Source of the DNA: Bathymodiolus brooksi
Taxonomy: Eukaryota > Mollusca > Bivalvia > Mytilida > Modiolidae
Direction: 5' to 3'
Length of the DNA stretch: 64,000 bases
Assembly: GCA_963680875.1 (NCBI GenBank)
Contig: OY804579.1
Location: 22,677,804 to 22,741,803, forward strand
Below the pieces are notes generated by a model that was given only the letters and a program-made list of their open reading frames with translations, made no database searches and was not told the origin of the DNA. Positions 1 through 11,300 of the stretch are shown piece by piece. Both the position numbers and the translations under genes were made by a program. The first letter of the stretch is position 1. Every line of letters begins with the position of its first letter.

Positions 1-931
1 CATGAGGCATAGGTGATCTTACACGATTTTAGCTATCCTGTTTAGACGCTTTGGTTTTATTGCTCCCAAACACTTCAAAATTATTTGGCTTTCCAATCTT
101 TCGATTTTGAGCGTATCTCATCAAGGTTATTCCACTAAATTTGATATCTACGTTTTTATTAGCAATCATTTTATAAATATATTTTACTCAGATATTCGGG
201 ACCACAAGTACCATTACATTGATAAACTTTAGGGACACCTTTGTATTGCTTTTATTGTTACAAAAGTATTAAATAAACCTTATAGATAGACAAACTAATT
301 GGAAAGAGGACGAAAAAGAGCATTCATTTCAGGAAGACATTGAGAAGGTACATGCCATCCGAAAAGAAATTCTTCTGTTTTAACGAGATGACAACTGTTG
401 AGAGACGTCATACTGCATTGCACAAAAAACATAAGAGCTGGGCAACAAAGCTTTATAACCTGTGTACTGTCTTCTCTAACAATTATAAACTAATTGTAAA
501 ATACACCCAAAATCGAATACAATAATAAACATTAGTAATCTTGTGTATAACAATACAAATATTTTTGTGAAATGAAAATAAACATTTATTTGTGATCAAT
601 AACACAAGATTAAAAACCATTTTATTTGGATAACGAATATGAAGATAAAATATTTGTCCCCCATCTGAACTTATAACATGATAACACTTTTCTAAATAGA
701 TATAAAAGTATGATATAGGACATTCGGGTACTTCCTTGTTTGAAAGTTAAAATTAATTCTCAGAATTATAAAGTTTGAACAAAGAGGTATAAACTTTCAC
801 CCCGGATTTTTAATACACACCTTTTCACCAGACACGACTTCCTCATGTCCTGTAGTTTAAATACAAATCATATACCTATTTTGCTCATTTTTTATTTGCT
901 GCTTTAGAAGATAGTACAGTTCACATAAATC
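1..931. other. Upstream region of the cadherin-like gene
   Basis: AT-rich. 29-150 is a copy of dispersed repeat A in reverse orientation, ending in GATATCTACGTTTTTA. The rest shows no coding frame I can support. The promoter and any 5'-UTR exon of the cadherin-like gene should lie here, but no TATA box or initiator is convincing. Confidence 0.5.
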
Positions 932-989
932 ATGTTTTCTTTTATACTGTACCTTTCTGGAATGATCCTTGTAGTGTTTGCACAAGAAC
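932..989 (+). CDS. Cadherin-like gene, exon 1 (signal peptide)
   Basis: ATG at 932 opens [19 protein letters not shown], a typical secretion signal; donor GTAAGT at 990. The start is the first ATG giving a signal peptide in phase with exon 2. Confidence 0.8.
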
Positions 990-2282
990 GTAAGTTTCCC
1001 TTTTTATTTCCTTTCTGCTAATTCGAAAGAACGATTTATTCGTTACGATTGACATTTTCTGTTATTTCTATCGCTTCTTATAGTTATCTATAATTCACAT
1101 TTTACTTGCAACTTGAACTCAACTTTACGTGTATCATTTGTTCAAATGGTTCCAAAATGAGTGCTAGATCATATGTGCAATATTGTCTTTAATATTTGTG
1201 TGTTACGATTTCAGTCGATTTCTAGATGAACAGGGTCATGTATTAAGTATACTATATACATATATTTGCTTATTACTTGAAATGCGTGTCTTCCATAGGG
1301 TTATTCCATGTAATATATTACAGTAATACAACGAGGAACAAATATACCACAATGGCGTAAAAGTTCTAAAGTGCAATCGATAAATCATAGATATAGGCAA
1401 ATTCAATACCCTTGGTTTAGGCACTTTAATAAAAAGTGGCTGTGTTAAACTAGTTTCATGAGCCCAGACCTCACCTATTAGTGAAGTGATGCGATCATGC
1501 ACGTGTTTTCTACGTGTGAGTAACATGCTAACCCTCGCATGCTAACCCTCATATGCTGACCGGGCGAACAGTGTTATTATAAAGCATGGCATAATTGTGA
1601 ACATTATGCATAATATATTATCGAAATTTCCACAGGCAATGAAAAGAACCACTTTCGAATTTGTTAAAAGTACATTGTAATCTATCATATGAATGATAAA
1701 AAATATGATAAAAGGCTTAGTGGTATTAGTATGTTAATCCTCTCTCGTTTAGCAGTGTTTCAGTTATATCATGACGGCCCGTTTTACTGGTTTGGACAAA
1801 CCGCAGTACTTATTGAAAACTAACGAACTGCTGTTATTTAATGACAAACTGAATAATATAGAATTGTATCAAATACTCCTCGACAATAATAGCATAGTCG
1901 TATTTATATCAAACTACGTGTAACTTTATATTTATACTTACTGTCAGATTTATTATTTATTTGTCATCGTATGTTCATTCTGTCATGTCTTGAATGTATA
2001 TATTATTTAAAAAATGACCTCTTGTTACACTTGTATATGTGTCTGAGTGTTTTCAAATAAATCTTGAAATCTTGAAATCTTGTATCATTCGTTCGACGGT
2101 CAGACAGACTCAAGTGTAAGAGAAAAGGGCTAAAAGCAATTAGTTTCTTGTATAAAAGAGGGAATAAGAGGGATTTGCTTTATAATGATTAAAAGTAGGA
2201 TAAATACATCAGAAAAGTTATAATGGAATAATGAAGGGAATGGTAATGTATTTACTATTTTAACTGTGATGAGAAATTACTG

Positions 2283-2313
<31 letters not shown>

Positions 2314-5300
2314 AAATTCTTTATTTATAGAGGGTTACACAGTTAGTTAACAACTAATCTTCCCTGAGGCCCTCATTGACATATTTAAACATGCATTGTA
2401 AAGTACACAATATAAAGTTACACAATACATTGTAATAAGTATACACAAAAGATTTAGTAAACATTTAATATAAAGTGCTTCTGGGCATTCTTTTGTTATT
2501 TCTTGTCTATTGCATGCAAATAAAGTTTAGTTGGTTATTTATTTTATAACTAATGAACATGGGTATTAGACTTGGCGGGAGATAATATACATACATTACT
2601 TTATTACTTGTAGCATGTACCCCAAGAGACCCCGGAGAATGGGCGCCTGTTAGACCAGTGTTATATCCACAAATATATGAGGCTACTGAACAAGGTAATA
2701 AAAGGAAGCAAATAAAAAAAAAAACAAATCAAAAAAAAAAAAAAAAAAACAAAAAAAAAAAAAAAAAAACAAAAACAAACAAAAACAAACAAATAACAAA
2801 CAAATAACAAAAAACAAACAAAACCAAACCAAATCATCAGAACAATTCCAAAAGCAAATTGGAGATACGTAGAACCGGAAGCAAAATCGATACTCCGAAT
2901 ACATATACTAGATCGTTCACCCTCCTGTCTCGACACAGTGATGGTGTTAAGATACTTTAATTGGCTCAGACCTTCCCTCTTTGGGAATGATGCAGTCATG
3001 CATATAATTTTCATAAATATTTTCAGGTTAATTGCAGGTTAATATCTTTGTTTAGTGTATCTTGTTTCAAAATAAGATAAACATATGTTTTAGAACAGTT
3101 ATCTATTTTATTTATTATTCATAGCAGTACATCTCCAATTAAGTTTTGCCACTAAATAGATAAGAGGATAACAATACCATTATTTTAGAAATGTTGATCT
3201 TTGTGATATTTCAATCCTTATACACAATGTAATATAATGTAATTATGTAATTATGTAATTATGTAAAGAAAGTTTAAATATGCTTTTCTTCAGATATAAT
3301 GACCTTGAATAAGTTACATATACATATATGGCTTTTCTTCAGATATCTTGTTACCCATGTGTCTGTTATAGATATAAAATGACCTTGGATAGTTTAAATA
3401 TACTGTGAATACATTTGTTGGATACCTTTGCAATTAGTGCCTATCACCACTAAAGTTGTGAGTTCGAACACCGTTCATGGCGAGGTGTACTCGATACAGC
3501 TTTATGTCATAAAGTTTGTCAGCGACTCGTGACAGGTCGGTGGTTTTCTCCGGGTACTCCGGTTTTCTCCACCAATAAAACTGAACGCCACGATATAACT
3601 GAAATATTGTTGACAGTGGCGTTAAACACCATAAACCAAATCGAATTCAAATGTCACCGAAGATCCCAGTTACTGCCAAACCACGGAAATTGACATCAAT
3701 GAACATAAATGACACCACAGTACTAGTACTAATTCCCCAAAATAATTTGATCTACCCACGCTTCGTTGGATAGAGGACAAATAACAGGAGACCAATTACA
3801 TATACATTGTATATCCGGAATACCACACCGTGATCACGTCCACTATATCCTCCTTGTATACTTACCAATATTTGCACGTTAGGAGAACAGGATGTTATAA
3901 ACATGTTTATTTTGATTATTCATTAAACACTAATTTGATATATCAGACAAGAAAATGGCTATCAGATTAGGGACATTAATATTTCATGTACAAATAAAAA
4001 CGTAGATATCAAAATTAGTGCGCAAGACGCGATTCCGAAATAACCTTCATCAGGTACACACAAAATCGAAAGTTATTTTGGAACTGTAAATTTCATGTAC
4101 ACAATTATTCAATTATTTTGTAGAATTACTTTCATATCCGGATGACTCAATGTTTCAGTCAGAACTACGTCTTCATGGTGTCATAGACGAAATCTCTCCC
4201 AATGGAATGATTTTAAAACCACAAGGAGATTTTCTGATCGTTAATCCTGCAGAAGTCTTCAAGTTTGAAACAGTGTCAGGACAAAATATTATCCGTCTCA
4301 TTAAACCCTTAGATAGGGATGTAAGTTAATTAAAAGGTTATGAGTTTCTATAAAGCTTGAGTGAGTGAGTAATTGTTGTTTAATGCCAAGTGAACAATAT
4401 TCAGCTATGTCATGCCCCCAAGAAGATACATTTCTATGATATAATGTTGATGTCCACTTTGTACTATACCAACATGCTTAGTTAGTGCTTATAATACAAG
4501 CCCACTTAAGTAACAGGTCACAAGTAAGTATGTCGCTCCATTCGGACACATTATCCTGAATCTCGACAATTTAGTCTTTTCTGTTATTTCACAATGTTGT
4601 GTGCTTAGCTGAAAAGGCAGCAAATAGTAGTTGCATAGTCTTTTGTTTAACCCGACCGATACTCGAATCCACGATCTACGTCATTCAAAGCGAACACGCT
4701 AACAATTACACCATTGAGGTGGGTTTATATCAATTAAATAACTGAAAAGGACAGAATTTGAAAGAAGTTGAATAACTCTTTCCATTGTCAAGATACACAT
4801 ATGAAACTAGTGACATAATCCATAATTAATTCCTTTCAAAATAATTAACAAATGTACGTCGGAGGTGCCGAAAAGAAAAGACAATTATCCACAGAGATTC
4901 ATTTTCAAAATTTAAATTTCAAACTAGTTAATATGTGACTGTCTTTTTATTTGTTTTGATATGTTTTGCTATGCTTATTATTAAAAGGATGTACATAAAA
5001 TGGGTTCCCAGATAATAAAAACATATATCATAAGCTTTGGTGGAATACAAATATAGCCTTTAAATAGATTGAATTAGCGGATTAAACTAAGACACGTGGT
5101 CCTATTGAACAACCACTTATGTCATGTAGTACGTTGTATTATTCTTGTGTAACCTCGACCTAATAAAAGTAAGAGTGCAAACAACAATAGAAAAACTCTT
5201 ATAAATATGCAGTTCATGGAAGTTCTCAGGAGGCATGATTTGTTTTTTAAAATTCGGGTTTCTCTTATGTTTATTTAACCATGTTTTCCGACTACCGTTG

Positions 5301-8300
5301 TCCACGGCACTGTTCCTACTGTTATTGAAAGATAATGGCAGAGCTACGTTCTAATCGACCTTAGTGATAGTCGCAAAAGAGATCCCCAAAAGAAACATGA
5401 ACTTGCATAGAAAGAAGGGTTTTAAAAACCGCCACAATAAATGCAGTTGATCATGAAGCAATACAAATGAATGCTATGAGCGGGAAATCGATTGATATGT
5501 TAGCTTAATTTATATTTTCATTTGCCAATGATTTAAATAGAATTGTATTTGTCTCGATTTAATTGTTTAGTGTTGTCATCGAATTCATTTCATTTGTTAT
5601 TTTATTTTCGAATTATATTTATATGAATGTCAGGGACCAACCGAGAGCTATGATGATGATGTTGATGTCATAAGTTTTACTTTGAAATGTTCCCCTGCTT
5701 CCAACCTTTCCATAGAGGTAAGAATGCAAAGATCAGCATACCTGTAATACTAACTCTTGCTTTTACGCTTAACAGAAGTTAAACATCACATTGATTCATA
5801 AATACTCAAATAAAATTCAATCCGTATATGCGGCATGAAAGACAATGATGACGTGTTATTGAAATTCAATGTTCTTACATAATGTAATTGATTAAAACTA
5901 AAGTCAATCATCCCCCGACATAGGTAACCTGAGTAGATTTTGGCTATCCTGTTTAGGGTCATTGCTTTACGCCCTCCCAAAGACTTTAAAATCGTTCTGC
6001 TTTCTCATCTTTTGACAATGAACGTACTTGATAAAGGTTATTTCAGGCACGCGTCATGAACACTAACTTAGATATCTACGTTTTTATTTTAATATAGCTT
6101 GGCAGACTTTTACAAGAAGACAAATCTGAAAGAGTGAAGCAATTACAACCTTGGCTTTTTTGTAATCATGGAGATTTATCGATGGTTGCTATAAAATGTT
6201 AGATATTTAATATACAACCATATAATATGTGAGTGTGTCCATATTTTAGAAAACTCAGTGAAGCAATGCTGTCCATTTTTGTTGATGAAAGGTAGACACT
6301 ACAAATAAAGTTTACCTCTCTATTCACTTTCTGGGTATAAGGCAATATCAATTATGTCTTATATGACATCAGATATACTTTTTAGATATCTATAATGTCA
6401 AATGTGTTATCTTATTATAATTTAAGGTTTATTATGATGTCAGTGTTCTCATCCTGGACAAGAACGACAACCCACCTATGTTCGTTAATGCACCATATGA
6501 GACAACAATCAATGAGGTAATGTTATAATAGTTTACAGGTAATAATTTAAGTTGTTAAACTGATTGAGGGGGGTGGGGGGAGGGTAGCTGTTAATTCTCT
6601 AAAGGATCACAGATTTTGAAAGAAATATGAAAAGCTGGAAGATACCAAAGGAGTAATTAGAAGATGGACAGACAATACAATAACAACAACAAAAGTAAGC
6701 AATGGTCCAAAAAACATAACACTACACTGAAAGCTACAGATTGAGCAACACAAACATTGGGTGCTCCGGAAGGGTGGACATTCTCTGCTCCACCAGTGAC
6801 ACCCGTCATGTTACTCATTTTTTTTTTAAAGCTGGTGATAATTCATAGTCATGAAAGCGGAAGAAAAGACATGATTGTGACTACGACAAGCGGAACAAAT
6901 TCGCGATTATTTGTGACACAAACAATTCATAGCGGTAAATCAAGTCATGATGGCGATCGTAAAAGCTTAGAAATGATGACTCAACTTTTCCTGAAGAATA
7001 TCTCAGTTATTTAGCTTCTTCAAGTTTTGTGCTTTTTTCATTTGTGTGCTGTCAGAGCAATTAATTTTATCCAAATTCTCGAATTTCGCACTTAAATGTT
7101 GTGTTGATTATTTGGTAATATAACATGCAAATTGTGTGCATAGTCAAGTACATAACATATTCATCATTGGACACCTTACATCGACGTTAGGGTACTATTC
7201 GTGTAATTATAATTTCATTGGGCTTTCAGATACATATTCATACATTAAAGAATCTTTCAGTTTAAAAAGTGCGTTGTCTCCCAACGTAATAATTCTTGAA
7301 GATGTTTGAAACTGAGTTTTATCATTTAGCAGAAAATTAGTTGCAAAGGGAGGTAGTCCGCTTGCAACCAATTTTCCGCGATTTAAATGACAAATGCTTA
7401 TTGACGTCATCCAATGAATTGTTAGAAGAAGAGAAAGAAAGTCAAAGGAACAAAAATCGACTACATAGACTGGTACATTTCCCATGTAATTGCAATCGTT
7501 ATGCTAGTAAAAAATACCATCAATAAAATCATACTATATATTGTATAATTACAGTTAACACCAATAGGAAGTCGTGTATTAACAGTAACTGCCGTAGACA
7601 AAGATTCTAACCTTGATGGTAACATTACGTATAGTATTGTAACGAATTCAGGATTACTAGTTAGTATGATGTTGATAATTAGTCTCAATGATATGTGTTT
7701 AGGTCTTCTCAATAATATGTGTCTCGGTCTTCTCAATAATATGTGTCTCGGTCTTCTCAATAATATGTGTCTCGGTCTTCTCAATAATATGTGTCTAGGT
7801 CTTCTCAATAACATAAGTCTAGGTCTTCTCAATAATATGTGTTTAGGTCTTCTCAATAATATGTGACTAGGTCTTCTCAATAATATGTGACTAGGTCTTC
7901 TCAATGATATGTGTCTAGGTCTTCTTAATTATATGTGTCTAGGTCTTCTTAATAATATATGTCTAGGTCTTCTCAATAATATGTGTCTAGGTCTTCTCAA
8001 TAATATGTGACTAGGTCTTCTCAATGATATGTGTCTAGGTCTTCTTAATAATATGTGTCTAGGTCTTCTTAATAATATATGTCTAGGTCTTCTCAATAAT
8101 ATGTGTCTAGGTCTTCTCAATGATATGTGACTAGGTCTTCTCAATGATATGTGTCTAGGTCTTCTTAATAATATGTGTCTAGGTCTTCTTAATAATATAT
8201 GTCTAGGTCTTCTCAGTAATATGTGTCTAGGTCTTCTCAATGATATGTGACTAGGTCTTCTCAATGATATGTGTCTAGGTCTTCTTAATAATATGGGTCT

Positions 8301-11300
8301 AGGTCTTCTTAATAATATATGTCTAGGTCTTCACAATAATATGTGTCTAGGTCTTCTCAATGATATGTGACTAGGTCTTCTCAATGATATATGTCTAGGT
8401 CTTCTTAATAATATATGTCTAGGTCTTCTCAATAATATGTGAATAGGTCTTCTCAATGATATATGTCTAGGTCTTCTTAATAATATATGTCTAGGTCTTC
8501 TCAATGATATGTGACTAGGTCTTCTCAATGATATGTGTCTAGGTCTTCTTAATAATATGTGTCTAGGTCTTCTTAATAATATATGTCTAGGTCTTCTCAA
8601 TAATATGTGTCTAGGTCTTCTTAATGATATGTGACTAGGTCTTCTCAATGATATATGTCTAGGTCTTCTTAATAAGATATGTCTAGGTCTTCTCAATAAT
8701 ATGTGTCGAGGTCTTCTCAATGATATGTGTCTATGTCTTCTCAATAATATGTGTCTTGGTCTTCTCAATAATATGTGTCTAGATCTTCTCAATAATATGT
8801 GTCGAGGTCTTCTCAATAAGATGTGTCTAGATCTTTTCAATAATATGTGTCTAGGTCTTCTCAATAATATGTGTCTAGGTCTTCTCAATAATATGTGTCC
8901 AGGTCTTCTCAATAATATGTGTCTAGGTCTTCTCAATAATATGTGTCTAGGTCTTCTCAATAATATGTGTCTAGGTCTTCTCAATAATATGTGTCTAGGT
9001 CTTCTCAATGATATGTGTCTAGGTCTTCTCAATAATATGTGTTTAGGTCTTCTCCATAATATGTGTCTAGGTCTTCTCAATAATATGTGTCCAGGTCTTC
9101 TCAATAATATGTGTCTAGGTCTTCTCAATAATATGTGTCCAGGTCTTCTCAATAATATGTGTCTAGGTCTTCTCAATAATATGTGTCTAGGTCTTCTCAA
9201 TAATATGTGTCTAGGTCTTCTCAATAATATGTGTCTAGGTCTTTGTTTTCACATTATTGCTTGCATGGTCAGAATATCTCGTCACAGTGTCAGATTTTTG
9301 CGGGAGTTTACTATTATTCTCACTGTCCTTTTAAAGATAGTATCATCTCAAATGCCATTCATTATAAATTTATCTTAAGTTTAGCTGCATAATTGTTTAA
9401 GACAATATCTTAATTACCAGTGATATTAATGCATTTTTTAGACAAATATAAAACAAATAGAAATGCTAAACCAACAAAATAGCAATCAGCCATAGAAAAA
9501 ATACATTCCTATTAGTTTATTCACACCACTTTAAACATGTAAACTTTTCAGAATGACGGAAGTGACCTAATTGATATAGACAGCCTTAATGGCATCATGA
9601 CTACCAAGGGAAATCTAGATTATGAAAAACTTGGTGATGGTCACAAGTATTATGTTGTACGTGTCGTAGTAATGGTACGTATAGTTGAAGCATCATCCTG
9701 AAATATCATGATCTTTGGCAATCGAAAAGAAAAGCATGTGAAAAACGTTTTTTTTTATTAAATTAATAAATTCCAACATATCTTAACATGCATCTTTAAT
9801 TTAAGTCATTGATAATGCAATAATTCTTCATTATCTATATAATTCAAACCACGTTGGAGAGACTACATGTCTTTGAAACACCGACATTTTCATAGCAGAA
9901 GATGTGGTCATTCAAGACAGGTTTCACTCCATTCAATGTAAGCATTAATAATGTTATCATCTAACGTTTAAAAGATTGGTTTTGAATTAAGTTAATTTGC
10001 CTTAAGTTGCTACAACGAAATAAAATTCTTATGATTCAGGATGGCGGACCTAACACAAAACGTTCAGCGTATACTGATGTCAGGATACACGTGACAGATG
10101 GAAATGACCATGGACCTTCTTTCATCTACCCTGGCTGTTTCCAACATAAAATGGCTTGTTTATGGCCAAAGTATACAACACATATTAATGCAATAGTGAT
10201 GGTGAGCTTAACGGAAATAGAAATAAATAAATAGTATCTACTACATTATAATCCTTCATTTCCAGATTCACTCTCCTGCTGGTACGAAATATAGCCTTGT
10301 CCATAGTTGAATTTCACGGTAGTATGGAGATTTACATATACAATTCTAAGTAAAATCATGGCTGAAGAATGTTTATATTAACTACAAAAGTTTAAATGAG
10401 TTTTTTTAGTTCATTAAATCTACAAAAAGATTATCATGCTAATTCATCTATACATTTGTATTAATTTTGTTTTCCCCCAAGAAATGTAAATGTTTATTGA
10501 ACATATCAATATGACAATGGTGGTTTTGATTTAAATGTGTGCCTAAGTGTGTATAATCTGTGTATAAACGTTGTCTGGCCTTGTATATTATATTGTATTG
10601 TCAATTTTATATTTGTACTGATTTAATTGGTTATGTCTTTATGTACGGACTTTGAGAAGAATCGTGCGTAGTCCTCACATGTCAAAGTCCTCCTAGATAA
10701 ATAAAGAAAAAAAAAGTTAAAATCAGTCAATAAAAATGGGATCGTCTTTAGCTTTGCATAGTAAAATCATTGTTATAAACTACACTAAACCATACTGCCA
10801 CACTCACTAATAACATTATGCATTATATTTCAGAACGAAGAACTTCGCTTTCGAGGTGTGCCCGACTTGTCTGGTAATGATGTAGATATTCAGGCGATGG
10901 ACATGGACGCTGTACCTTCTAATATTACATTTTCAATTGCATCAAGTAAGATTTACTGTTATCTACTATATGTTCTGTCATAAAATAAGTTTCTGTATAA
11001 ATAACAATGAAATATTTCCTACTTTTGACTTCTTACAGAACAATTTCATTTTGTATGTATTTGATAATTTTGTTTATCAAAAGTGTAAAAATAAATGTAG
11101 AGTGAAACCTGTCTACATTGAACCCTGAATAAACTGGAAAACCAAATTTAAAATAAAGTCCCAATGTAGGAAATCTTTTTCTTAAATTTATCCTGTATAA
11201 CCCGAACACCTGTCTCTCCGAACGCACAAATTTGTCCCACAGATGTTCGGTCAATGCTTGTTTCACAGTATTGTATTGTTATTATTTCAAATTTATATAT

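Noticed and set aside
340..525. 61-codon frame upstream of the cadherin-like gene
   Set aside because: No signal peptide, domain or splice context; expected by chance at this length.
2661..3014. Phe-rich minus-strand open frame
   Set aside because: Translation of the A-rich tract, overlapping cadherin-like exon 2 on the other strand. The similar frames at 37407-37613 and 45213-45450 are also CAAA-tract artefacts.
8331..9378. Long open frames over the 24-bp minisatellite (Leu/Arg/Pro repeats on minus, Asn/Met/Cys/Leu repeats on plus)
   Set aside because: The period is a multiple of 3, so any stop-free frame stays open. Both strands are open at once, and the array lies in a well-defined cadherin-like intron.
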